Source: Pectinophora gossypiella
Taxonomy: Eukaryota > Arthropoda > Insecta > Lepidoptera > Gelechiidae
Length of the DNA: 64,000 nt
Direction of reading: 5' to 3'
Assembly: GCF_024362695.1 (NCBI RefSeq)
Contig: NC_065406.1
Coordinates: 8,370,001 to 8,434,000 of the forward strand
Below the pieces are notes generated by a model that made no database searches, was not told the DNA's origin, and worked only from the letters and a program-made list of their open reading frames with translations. The first letter of the stretch is position 1. Every line of letters starts with the position of its first letter. Below, piece after piece: positions 34,550 through 45,800 of the stretch. Position numbers and translations under genes: made by a program.

Positions 34550-34865
34550 AACGGCCTCCGTGGTCCAGTGGTTGAGCGTTGGGCTCACGATCCGGAGGTA
34601 CACGGTTCGAATCCCGATGGGGACATATCACAAAAATCACTGTGATCACTAGTTTGGTTACATTACAGGCTGATCACCTGATTGTCCAAAAAGTAAGATG
34701 ATCCGTGCTTCGGAAGGCACGTTAAGCCGTTGGTCACGGTTACCACCTACTGATTTAAGTAAGTAGTTGTTACATAAGCCATGTAAAGGGCCTTTGGCGG
34801 CTCAATAGTAACCCTAACACCAGGGTTGATGAGGTTGGTAATCTACCTCATAACCCACATGATAG
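34550..34865 (+). mobile_element. tRNA-derived SINE (family B), near-complete
   Basis: ACGGCCTCCGTGGTCCAGTG, GTTGAGCGTTGGGCTCACGA, B box CGGTTCGAATCCCGATGGGG, CTGATCACCTGATTGTCCAA, GTGCTTCGGAAGGCACGTTA, GGGCCTTTGGCGGCTCAATA and CACCAGGGTTGATGAGGTTG. It lies head to head with 34310-34510, the heads about 40 bp apart. Confidence 0.85.
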
Positions 34866-36469
34866 AAGAAGACTAATTAAAATCTATTACATTTTATGTT
34901 TTAATTATTATTATATTATATACTACTTATACCTATTCTTTATTTTATGCCTAGGAGTTGGGAGAGTTTAGGCCATGTTTATCAAGTAATAGAATAGTCA
35001 TTGTCGTTAGTCAATGATCCCACCTTTCTCCGTCCTTTATTTTTTGAGAGGATTACTTTCAGAGAATTATGTTTGTCTCTTATCGACGAGGTCCTATTAG
35101 TCTGAGATATTAGTCGTCTCAAGCTGTCGGAAGTGATCGGATCATCAGGAACGTATTTAAACGTTTACGTCTTGTGGTGGTTTCCTGTCTAAATGGAATA
35201 ATTATAGCACATCAGCTGCCATTTTACAGACAGGCCACGGGGATGGCGGGAAAGGTAACTTGTCTCTATGCTCGTATAATATACCCGTCTTTCCTATTCA
35301 TGAATAATGTACCTAATTAATGTGAATGCCAAAACATTTTTATTTATTGAGATTGTTTGCGCAGTGCAGTGAACGAAATATAAAATAAAATCCTTTTAAA
35401 ACCCATTAAACGCAGCCAAATAACTAATTCTACTTCATAAAAAGTTAAGATTTATAATAATTTTTGGTTATACATTGCGTCTTTGTTAGGAATGCTATAA
35501 AAAAGCAATGTATAAACGTAACGTTGTCCTAATCCGTGATAGGGCTTAGCCTTTCTTCTGTCAGGCTTTTCGGCGGGAAACGGGAACGGGACAGTTGCTT
35601 TCTTCATTGAGTAATCTAAATAATTAATACGAAGTGGTGTTTTGTGGTTAATGATCGCATTAAGTTAGTCGGAAGTAGTGATGGGCAGGGAAAGAAAAAA
35701 TTGGGTGGGAAAGAAAAAATATCGGGAAAATATGGGAAAATAAAATAAACACCCGAAAAATTCCCGAATCATGGGAAAATATTTTTTATTTAATTATTTT
35801 TAATCTTATTATTATTTGTATCTCGTTTCCATGTCTCGGGTCGGGTCTGTCATGGAGTCCCGGACTTTTGGAAGGCGTGCGTGGGGCCGAAGCCAACACG
35901 TAGAGGCCCCTTAAAACAATTTACTCTAAATGTGTTGTGACACCAACCGGCGATTATCCCTGTATGCACTATGGGAGTGCACCCAAAGACAATCCCTGGT
36001 TCGTGTAGGACTATTGCAGATTATGGGAACAAAAGGAACTGGGCTATTGGGTTGGGGGTTAGTGAACCGGGATACTGGGGCTATGGGGGACTATGGCGCC
36101 TGCTCGACCAATGTTGGTAAACATGGATAAAATGAGCAGGCGGTGACTCGTCACTCACTGGTTGGGCCACCTATCTAGCCGACGCGACTGGACGGCAAGG
36201 CAGCAACATGGTTGTGAGCATCTCTGGGTGTCAAGAGGTGTACACCGCTTTCTGCGAGGCGGTTTACCCGCCTTATCAACTCGCGACTTATGCATCTTTC
36301 ACTTCCACCCTGCGAGCGTATAGCTCTAACGCCCCACTCTGGCTGGCCAATGAAGGCAAGCCAGAGGTGAGAGTCCTGCGGCCCCCGCTAAGGTCCACTC
36401 CGGCCAGCCAGTACTGTCACCATCTTTGTTGCTCTTCTTTGGACTCTCTCTAGTAGTGCAATGTCCTTC

Positions 36470-37205
36470 CTATAGTAAAGTCTCCATATTTGAAACCCAT
36501 GTTCTAACAGCCATCTGACGTAAGTAAGTTTTGTAAAGCCTAAGAAACAATTCCGTATCTATATGATAAAAAGCTTTTCTAATTATGTATAAGAGGGAGT
36601 TATCCTTCTTAGTGATTCCAATAATGTGTTCGTCCCACTTTAGACTATGTGTTATCGTTATGCCAAGGTCATTTTGTTTTTTAACACACTCGAGAGGTTT
36701 TGAGTCAATGGTGTAACTCAACGTGGGGTGGTTACTGCCAACATGCAACACAGTGCATTTGTCTACGTTTAATGTGATTAGCCAATCTCGGGTCCAAGCA
36801 ATTACTCTATCAAGATCATCTTGGATTATATTATGGCTAATAAGTGGATTCCCCGTTATTTTCGTATCATCTGCAAAGAGTGATATATCAGACATGATAC
36901 CATGTTTAAGATCTGTAAGGTAGATACTGAATAAAATAGGTCCTAACACCGATCCCTGCGGCACACAGCTGAGGACTTTTCTGGGAACAGAGTATGATTC
37001 TCCGATGCGCACAGAGAATATGCGATTTGACAGGAAGTCTAATCCACTTCACGACATTGCCTCTGATTCCAAAGGGCTCTAATTTAGCAATCAATCGTGT
37101 GACAGGAACTCGATCAAAAGCTTGTTCATAGTCCAAGTAAATAATATCTGTAGGTATTCGTGCCTCCCAATTTCTTGCACAAAACCATGTTGCTCCTCGA
37201 TGATG
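36470..37205 (-). pseudogene. Broken non-LTR retrotransposon reverse-transcriptase fragment
   Basis: On the minus strand, EEQHGF, then LDYEQAFDRVPVTRLIAKL, VPQGSVLGPILFSIYLTDL, the catalytic-type FADDTKI, DDLDRVIAWTRDWLITLNVD and LGITITHSLKWDEHI are all recognisable CR1/Jockey-like RT blocks. They fall in different frames (breaks near 37150-37170 and 37010-37030) and the endonuclease domain is absent, so it is dead. It lies inside the hAT element. The adjacent 35820-36460 stretch looks like LINE 5' sequence (CATGGAGTCCCGGACTTTTG, GGGGCCGAAGCCAACACG). Confidence 0.85.
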
Positions 37206-37324
37206 ACATTCTCTCGTGCCAAAAGCATCCTATATATCCTATAATATGTAGATATCTTTGCATGGAATTATTAAAATTGAACATTCCATTCAAAATATAT
37301 TACAAAGGAGATCGTCGGCTTTCC

Positions 37325-39300
37325 ATACTTTGGCCGGCCCAAATTTGAAAGTGCCGGTCAGAGAAAAAAAATGTGTCAAACTTTTCGAGTAGATTGTTCT
37401 GAACATTTTTTACTATGACACCAGACGTGTATGACCATTAGTTTGGCTTTAATTGGATTTTAAAAATCTCGATTTTTCATACATTTTGTAAAAAATAATA
37501 TTATGTCCGTTGGGAAAAAGAGGTATACAGGCGTATTACAAAGGACCGTTAGAACATTTATTAGTATAGCGCCAAACTTCTATGACCATTATTTTGACTT
37601 TTATTGGAATTTACGTTTTAGTTCAAATGTGAAAAATGCCGACCAGCAAAAATATCATGTTGAGAGTATCAAGTAGATGCCTGTTAACATTTTTTTCTAT
37701 AGCGCCAAACTTGTATGACCATTAGTTTGGCTTTTAGTGTATTTTAAAAATCTTCATTTCTTATTTATTTTGTATGAAAATAAAGTGCTTTGGGTAAAAA
37801 ATGCGGTACGGCGGATTAAAAAGGGCCTTTAGAACATTTAATAATCTGGCGCAAAACATTTTTGACCGTTATCTTGACTTTTTATTCGTCTCTCTTTCCG
37901 TTTTGGTTCAAATGGGAAAATGTCAGCCAGCGAAACAAAATAAGTCAAATCTTTTGGTAAACGACTTGAAACGTATTTTTACTATACTACCAAATGTCGA
38001 CTTTGGCTTTTATTGGACTTTTTAAAAAAACTTTTTTCTATACATTTTAACAATGACAACAAGCAGAGCTTTCCCAATGACTAGTTATTAGTCAGATAAA
38101 TACTTTGTGTTTTTGTTTTGAGTGTTGTTAGGTGAACTTCTATATTAATACTATCTGATTTTAGATATGACGTTGGCTGTAGTTTTTGCATTCGACTCAA
38201 CGTTACGGCCTAAGTTTAGGTTGAATTATGGTATTGATTCACCTTGACCGTAAATGGTTACCACCCTCCAAAGATAAGCTTGCCATCTAGTGACGAAACT
38301 CGTATTTTGGCATGACGTCTGAAGTATCTGTTAGGGAAAACAGGAGTCGGGTAGTTGTACTTTGCAAGTATGCCTATCACAATGTCCTGGTGCTACTCGG
38401 CCGATAACATAGTACCTCTATCACCCCACTGTTTATTCCTTGTTTACACTTTTCTTTAAAAAAAAGTAGCTTCTTAAGCGTGTATCACCATCAGGTAATG
38501 TAGTGGTCAAACGCAAACCTATTTTTCAAAAGACGACCACCATATTACGCCTTTAGCAAGATAGTTCCATTATCACTAGATAAAACTTTTTTTTTATTTT
38601 TGAAAAATCGAATTAAGTTCAAAATATTGGTCATAGTCGTTTAATGCCATAGTAATAAACATTCTGACGATCCTTTAAATAACGCGCCTGTTATATTTTA
38701 TTTTGAATTATACAAAATGAAACAAAATTCAAGTTTTTTTTTAAATCCAACAAAAGCCAAACTAATTAATGGTCATACATGTTTTTGTCATAGTGAATAA
38801 TGTTTACAGGTATCTTCTCGATAGCTTTGACATGTGTTTTTTGCTGACCGGCACTTTTCACACAGAAACTATAACGTAAAGTCCAAAAAAAGTCAAAATA
38901 ATGGTCATAGACGTTTGGTGCCCTAATAATAAATGGTCAAATGGATAAGTTCTAACGGGATATACAAATATTGTTCCATGGCCGGCACTTCACATTTTCA
39001 CCAAAAATGTATGAAAATTCAGTTTTTTTTTAATTCGAATAAAACCGAAAATATTGACCCTACAGCTTTGGTGCCATAGTAATAAATGCTCAGACGGATA
39101 AGTTCTAAGGATAATACCATTATTGTTACTTGGCCGGCACTTTACATTTTCACCATAAATGTATGAAAAATACAGTTTTTTAAAATCGAATAAAACCGAA
39201 GATATTGACCCTACAGCTTTGGTGCCATAGTAATAAATGCTCATACGGATAAGATCTAACGGAATATAGCAATATTATTTTTTGGCCGGCACTTTGACTT
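37325..39300. repeat. Foldback-like block: degenerate direct repeats in two inverted arms
   Basis: The left arm (37325-38060) repeats a unit with TGACCATTAGTTTGGCTTT, GGATTTTAAAAATC and AACATTTTTTACTATGACAC about four times. The right arm (38570-39300) repeats its inverse, for example GGTGCCATAGTAATAAATGC and TTGGCCGGCACTTTACATTT. About 500 bp of unrelated sequence separates them. No coding sequence. Confidence 0.7.
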
Positions 39301-39859
39301 CTGGGCCGAAATCCGATGATCTCCTTTTAGTTTTTTAAGAGTTCATACGACACTACGACAGAAAATAAATTGGGCATAAGTAGGCATACATTATATTTAA
39401 ATGGTCTTTGTTGGAAATCCTTACTTTTAATACAAATATATGCGATAAAAAATATTTTCCCTTGAAATGGGAATTTTTCGGGTTTTTTCCCTCAGAATTG
39501 GGAAAATTCCCGAAACGCGGGAATTTTCCGGGTAAGAACCCAACACTAGTCGGAAGACATTCGCGAGTGTTATTATATTGGAGTATTCAATGAACAAAGT
39601 GTATCTGCCTATTTTCGCTTCGTGCCGGGAAGCCGCTTCATAACTCAAAAGTTTATGCGGACTTTTGAGTTAATTCGTTTGGGGTTCAGAGTAGGAGTCT
39701 ACTCCGAGGACGGGGGCTTAGGTTTCATCATCATCACCTTTCATCATTTCATTAATCATCAAGAAAAAAAATACGTCAGACATGGCTGTATGGGCATAGT
39801 TCCCTTTGCGTTTTGGAAAACCAAAACAAAAAAAAACTTTCTTATGTCAACTAAACGTC

Positions 39860-40262
39860 GGCTTTTTGGCGGGAGGCGGGAACGGGACAGTTGCTTTCTT
39901 CATTGAATGATCTAAATAATTAATACGAAGTGGTGTTTTGTGGTTAATGATCGCATTAAGTTAGTCGGAAGACATTCGCGAGTGTTATTATATTGGAGTA
40001 TTCAATAAACAAAGTGTATCTGCCTATTTTCGCTTCGTGTCAGGAAGCCGCTTCATAACTCAAAAGTTTATGCGGACTTTTGAGTTAATTCGTTTGGGGT
40101 TCGGAGTAGGAGTCTACTCCGAGGGTGGGGGCTTAGGTTTCATCATCATCACCTTTCATCATTTCATTAATCATCAAGAAAAAATATACGTCAGACATGG
40201 CTGTATGGGCATAGTTCCCTTTGCCTTACCCTTCGGGGAAAACCAAACCAAAAAAAAAAAAA
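39860..40262 (+). mobile_element. SINE-like family A, complete copy with 13-bp TSD
   Basis: It starts GGCTTTTTGGCGGGAGGCGG and ends CTTCGGGGAAAACCAAACC + A-run. Perfect 13-bp direct repeats TCAACTAAACGTC flank it (39847-39859 and 40263-40275). The first repeat overlaps the TSD of the split copy, so this insertion came after that one. No clear tRNA-like A/B boxes are seen. It lies about 170 bp upstream of the bystin start codon. Confidence 0.9.
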
Positions 40263-40434
40263 TCAACTAAACGTCAATGTCAAATACTGTCATTTCGAAG
40301 TTGCAAATCCAAACCACATGCGTGATTTGGTTATTTATTGCATATTTTTACAAATATGTGCCGATTTTAGTTGAATAATTATAATCATAGTTATATTACG
40401 AGTTGACTTAAAGTGAGTTATTATTAACTTAACC

Positions 40435-42418
40435 ATGGGCAAGGCTAAAAAGTTGAAACCGTCACAAGTGGGCAAGAATGTAGCTCTAGCAGATCAGATA
40501 GAGTCAGTGAATGCTGTGAAACCCAAGAACAGGAATAAAGAAAGGAACAGACACGATGACGATGAAGAGGTACGTTTTGAATACTCCATTAATACAGGTT
40601 TTTTTGTGATTTTTCGTATAATACCTATGTATTATGTACCTACATACAAATGGTCATTATACCTACCATGTTTTTTTTTAGTTTGTCAATGCAGATTTAT
40701 CCAAAAAGATCTTGAAGGCTGCTAGAAGGCAACAGGCTGAGCTCGATGATAGAGCTGGACCTTCACCTGCTAAACATGTGGTTTTATCCACTGCCAAAGG
40801 TATGAGAAATAAACAAATATATTTTAATTATAATTCAATTTAATAATGTGACTTTTCAATTAATATCCTGCAATTCGTAGATTCCGACGATGATGAGTCT
40901 GGATCAGAACATGATGATTTGGAGCCTGATACCTACTATGACAACATTGAAATTAATGAAGAAGATGAGGAAGCTCTTAGAATGTTTATGTCTGCTAAAC
41001 CTGAGAAGACTCGGACACTTGCAGACATTATTATGGACAAAATAACAGAGAAACACACAGAACTGCATACACAGTTCTCAGATGTAGAAACCTTAAAATT
41101 ACAGAATATTGATCCCAGGTACTTTACACTTAAACAGTCAAACCTTTATTTTGAAAGTAAAAAAAGAAGTATTAAATGATTACTAGTTTTTTTTTGCAAA
41201 TATGTATATTTCATGTCCTTGATTTATGAATTCTATTTTGCAGGATTAAAACCATGTATGAAGGAGTAAGAGACGTATTACAAAAGTATCGGTCTGGCAA
41301 ACTGCCTAAAGCCTTCAAAATGATCCCACATCTGCAGAACTGGGAACAAATTCTATACATAACTGAACCTGCCACTTGGTCAGCAGCTGCGATGTACCAG
41401 GTAACTTTATATTTAATTTTTACCAATAGAATATTTCAATTTAATATTAAGTATTTTCTATATTTGTAATAATGATTTATTTTGCAGGCTACAAGAATTT
41501 TTGCATCAAATCTTAAGGAAAAAATGGCTCAACGATTTTATAACTTGGTCTTAATGCCACGTATCAGAGATGATCTTGCAGAGTATAAACGTTTGAACTT
41601 TCATTTATACCAAGCTCTTAGAAAATCTCTGTTTAAGCCTGGGGCATTTATGAAGGGTATTCTACTGCCACTGTGTGAAGTAAGTTTTTAAAGATTCAAT
41701 CTATTATTGATGTTACACATAATGGACCATCTTAGAGTCTTATTTATAGATATGTTTCATGGTTGATCAACTATAAGTTTTGTTCTCCTATTTTTTTTGC
41801 AGGCTGGGGACTGCACTCTAAGAGAGGCAATCATAGTGGGTTCAGTGTTAGCTCGCAATTCCGTGCCAGTGCTGCACTCTAGTGCTGCTCTATTGAAAAT
41901 AGCTGAAATGGATTACACTGGTGCCAACTCAATATTCCTACGAATACTGTTTGATAAAAAATATGCTCTTCCCTACAGAGTTGTTGATGCTATTGTATTT
42001 CACTTTCTGAGGTAATTTAAATATCAATGATTTCTTGTCAAATCACATTTTATATTGCAAGGTATTTATATGTTAATGTATTTTAGGTTCCAGAATGAGT
42101 CTCGTACATTGCCTGTGCTCTGGCATCAGTCACTGCTCACCTTTGTGCAGCGCTACAAAGCTGACATTTCCACAGAACAGAGGGACGCTCTACTAGAATT
42201 GTTGAGGAAACAGTCACATCCAACTATTACATCTGAGGTACAACATTAATTCTATTATTGTTGTTGTGTTTATTGTATTGTAATTCTATTGTTGTAAATA
42301 ACTTTTTCTTTCAACTTGTCTAATATTTTTTTCTCAGATTCGAAGAGAGCTTCATGCCGCCAAATGCAGAGATGATGAAGTCAATGAAGGAGTATCCACT
42401 AGTATGATTGTGGAATAA
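40435..42418 (+). CDS. bys: Bystin (40S ribosome biogenesis factor, Enp1)
   Basis: 426 aa in eight exons: 40435-40569, 40682-40799, 40881-41118, 41244-41400, 41488-41679, 41803-42011, 42087-42237 and 42338-42418, all in phase. Bystin/Enp1 joins pre-40S particles in nucleolus and cytoplasm and is needed for 20S/18S processing. Evidence: basic N-terminus MGKAKKLKPSQVGKN, an acidic stretch DSDDDESGSEHDDLEP, then the conserved domain RSGKLPKAFKMIPHLQNWEQ, TEPATWSAAAMYQATRIFAS, RFYNLVLMPRIRDDLAEYKR, HLYQALRKSLFKPGAFMKGI, CTLREAIIVGSVLARNSVPV, SIFLRILFDKKYALPYRVVD and LPVLWHQSLLTFVQRYK. Length is close to other bystins (about 430-440 aa). AATAAA overlaps the stop codon. It is convergent with the next gene. 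Confidence 0.97.
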
Positions 42419-42540
42419 ATGTTAGTGATTATTAAATCTAATTTGTACACAATATTTTAGTTTATTTTGTTTACTATTTTAAGATACTACAGTACACTTA
42501 TTTTTTTGTATTACCTACAAATAAAACTTATTTAACAGTT

Positions 42541-42879
42541 TCAAATCTTTATTGGTCGATCTACTTGACTTGTAACAAAATGTACTGGTGGTAACACTGA
42601 CTTTCCACAATCACATTTTCGTCCTGAAATGAAATCAAATGTGCCCACTTTGCTCCCACAATTTTCACAGTGAAGCTTCCCTTTAGTCCATTGTTCCTCT
42701 TCAACTTTTAACTTTATCCATATTGGTAGATTGTCTTCTAGCAAATATATAAACTTTTTGATATCATAGCTGTCACACTCTGAATGTATAACCTCACTAC
42801 TGTATATTTTGTTTATATCATCTAGAAGAATGTGCCTACATTTATGACACTTTATATAACCCCCAAACTGGCTCTCCAT
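42541..42879 (-). CDS. Small RNF180/YVH1-like zinc-binding protein
   Basis: A single-exon 112-aa protein with two CxxC-type knuckles: CHKC near the N-terminus, and CENC with CDC in the second half. The core LPIWIKLKVEEEQWTKGKLH, then CENCGSKVGTFDFISGRKCD, CGKSVLPPVHFVTSQVDR closely resembles the N-terminal zinc-binding region of RNF180 and, more distantly, the C-terminal domain of the DUSP12/YVH1 phosphatases. Neither the RING finger nor a phosphatase domain is present here, and the protein begins and ends cleanly, so it seems to be a stand-alone domain. Function unknown. On its strand, AATAAA (42547-42552) overlaps the last codons, so the 3' UTR would be very short. Confidence 0.78.
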   Translation of the reverse strand: MESQFGGYIKCHKCRHILLDDINKIYSSEVIHSECDSYDIKKFIYLLEDNLPIWIKLKVEEEQWTKGKLHCENCGSKVGTFDFISGRKCDCGKSVLPPVHFVTSQVDRPIKI

Positions 42880-45800
42880 GGCATGAAAATAGGTTTAGCA
42901 GTGTTCAGAAGTTTAATTTGCAGTGGTACTCACGTACACACTTATTTCATGCATTTACATACATTCAAAGAATATAAATCACTACGTTTTCTTCAATAAT
43001 CTCACTCGATTGACTCAATAATGAACAGATAATGACAATCGGCATTGATGTGACATCTGTCACTTTGACAGTTGAAACTGACGTCATACAATGGGTGCGT
43101 TTAATGAAAAACCGGAAATACCGTAGCACACAGTGGGTACGATTGTACCTAGGGATCACACACACAAATTGTTTTTTATATGTAAATACTAGATATCTAC
43201 CGGGAATCGAACCCGAATCTCTCTCTCCAGATCGAAAGCTGAATGCTCTAACCACTAGAAAACAACTAGAGGCGGTTAATGTTCGTACAAAGTTTTATTT
43301 GAGGATCCGCTTTTATGTTTATTTAGTTTGTTCAGCATGGATTAGTAAAATAGGAAAGAAATGTTGCAAATCACGGAAATAAAACAACTAATCGCATGTG
43401 CGTGATATTTTATTTCACTGAACTTGCTTGAACAAGAATTTTGCGCTGTTCAATGATTGCAAAGTTTCGATTGAACTATGTGACTAATGTGCTTTGTTTA
43501 TATTGATCTAAGTACATACTTACATGTACTAGCATGTACAGTTTGTTTACCCATAACAATAATGAACAAACGTTCAATAATAATTTTGTATAAAAAGTAT
43601 ACCTAAAGCATTATTTTGTGGCTTTATAAAGTAACTGCCATAATAATATTTTCCAGTCGCTGCTTAAATTAACACGGCTATATTACACGTGTATGTGATG
43701 AAACATTAGTCTCGTTGTTGAACTTATAATTACAAATTGGAAAGTTTGGAAAGTGACTCAGCGAAATAAGTTTAATGTAAGTATAGACGTACAATAATCG
43801 ATCGAACACAGCAAGATCATTAAAAGTGAGATACAAACAAACACTGCCGTAACTTTGTTACCAGCTTAGAATTAAATTATATCATTTAACAAGTAATGTT
43901 TGACAAAATATAATATAATTAACGATAAAATATTTACATCATTTATATTCATGTTTCATGATGATGTTATTGAAATCCGATATATCTAAATTGCGGTGAT
44001 GAGCAACGCGCTACTCGCTTCCCTATACAACAAACGTTTGGTAAATAAACAGTAATTCTCGGGCACAGAGTTCTGCAACAATCTATCCCAACTATTGCCG
44101 ACTGTATAACAATCATACCTACTTATTACATAGTACATCTAGTATTTATGTGTCGCCAAGTATTACTTGATAACACGCAACATGCTTTAGAACAATATTT
44201 TGTAAATAACAAAACTTATCATTATACATACCATGTAGTGTGATATTAACGATAAAAACCAGAAGATTCAATAGGCATTTAATATCATACTTTACGTGAT
44301 GCGTATTTATACATTCTGTAATTGTTGACTTGTTGGCTTTGGCCATAGTTTTTAGTAAATCTGATTGGTAAGCTCTGAGGAAAGATGAGGTTAACTATCT
44401 AAATAAATTTATTGTCAATGTGGTGGGGTGTTTGTACTCGTATGTAACTACCACTTGCGCGCTAACTTCCTACTGCCAAGTAGCATTCGTGTTTTCGTGT
44501 TTCGTGACTTAGGTATATCACTTTTCTAAGAACAGCTCTGCATAATCCTCTATATGAATGAAAAAAAGAAATTAATGGTAGTGTAGGGCCACGCGCTTGA
44601 TATATAAAATGAATCGATGTCGTAACAAAGAGCTTCTAGCTTCTAAGAAAATTAATACGATTCATAACATAGCACAACTTGAACCCACAACTTGATTGAA
44701 TAGGTATAAACAAAGTTAGGTAGGATTTGTGGCATGTTATTGAAACTATTGTAGAATGGATATGATTAAATTTAAGCTACCTTTGAAATAAACATCCTGA
44801 AATGAGACTACACGTCTGAGAATGTTTTAAACTATTAAATACATATAAGGCAACTTGATTGGGTTTACAAAGTAGTTTCATATATGCTGATTAAGCAGCT
44901 TAAAGTCATGTATATACAGCTTAATACACGTAATATATACTTAATAGATACGTACTTTTTCAATTCATTAAAAGAGTTCAAATAGATAACGTTAAAGATT
45001 AAGAGATCGCTGAATCTTTGAGATAACGAAATCATATAATTTCGAGACATATGCTTGCGTGTCAGCGGCTTACAGAATGCATAAACGTGTAGCCAACCAG
45101 CATTTAAAAATAATCACGTGCGTTTCAATAATTACTTAACAATATAAAATTTTGATCACAGACAAAATTACATTATGATGCGCGCGCGCGTCGATGCATG
45201 CGCTTTATGCTGCTGGAATACAAAACACTTAACTTACCGTTACAATATTCTAATTTAATATAATTGTGTGATTATTCAAAGCTGAAACAACCAGTTTTCT
45301 GTGACTAAAATATATCAAGGCAACAATTTTCAAATGATCAAGCGAATAACTTTTCGCAAGGTGGCGACTTAGTGACCTATGCTTATGTTTATGTTTAGAT
45401 ATACCTAATTAGTACTTATATCATTATTTAGAAGGGCGATTTCGGTTAGTACCGAGTTACCTACTTACATTTATACATATTTTCACGCTTGCCACGTATA
45501 GTACAGATATGACTCCAATTGCTTTGTTTTACGTCACAAATGAAAAAATGTGCGTTTTATAAATATTCCATTTAGTAAATCTATCAACAACTGAACTGAG
45601 ATTGTCCTGCACGAGGGCACGTCGCCCTGAATGGGGACCGAAAGGGGAACGAGGAGTCACCCCTGCCTATACGCACGAGTTCATATGATTATCTTATTGA
45701 ATAGCTTTATATTACGTGTATGAGTTGTGTTTAGTAAAGTGCGGCACATTCGTATTTACGGTTATCAAAAACAAAAACACACACGCACAACTCAAGGGTC

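Larger units (their letters stand above)
32877..35550. other. Intergenic SINE/LINE cluster
   Basis: It contains the group-7-like 3' end, a LINE 3' end (33001-33125), a SINE (33945-34200), a LINE-type tail (34205-34290) and a head-to-head SINE pair (34310-34510 and 34550-34865). 34.87-35.55 kb is AT-rich without recognisable features. No gene is seen. Confidence 0.6.
35676..39548. mobile_element. Non-autonomous hAT-type DNA transposon (3,873 bp) with nested insertions
   Basis: Ends are TAGTGATGGGC on the left and GGGTAAGAACCCAACACTA on the right (inverse TAGTGTTGGGTTC). It is flanked by perfect 8-bp duplications GTCGGAAG (35668-35675 and 39549-39556). TAGTG-type termini plus an 8-bp TSD are hallmarks of hAT elements. 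Subterminal GGGAAAA / TTCCCGAA words are common to both ends. I see no transposase. Inside are LINE-derived sequence (about 35820-37205) and a foldback-like block (37325-39300). Confidence 0.85.
35564..39836 (+). mobile_element. SINE-like family A copy, split by a 3.9-kb hAT insertion
   Basis: The head is 35564-35675 and the rest 39549-39836 with an A-rich tail. The two parts join into one family A element once the insert at 35676-39548 and one 8-bp duplication are discounted. It is flanked by imperfect 13-bp direct repeats, CTTTCTTCTGTCA (35551-35563) and CTTTCTTATGTCA (39837-39849), consistent with target-primed retroposition. Confidence 0.85.

Noticed and set aside
35676..39548. hAT transposase gene within the 3.9-kb element
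   Set aside because: No ORF with hAT dimerisation or catalytic blocks is visible; the only coding remnant is a LINE reverse transcriptase.
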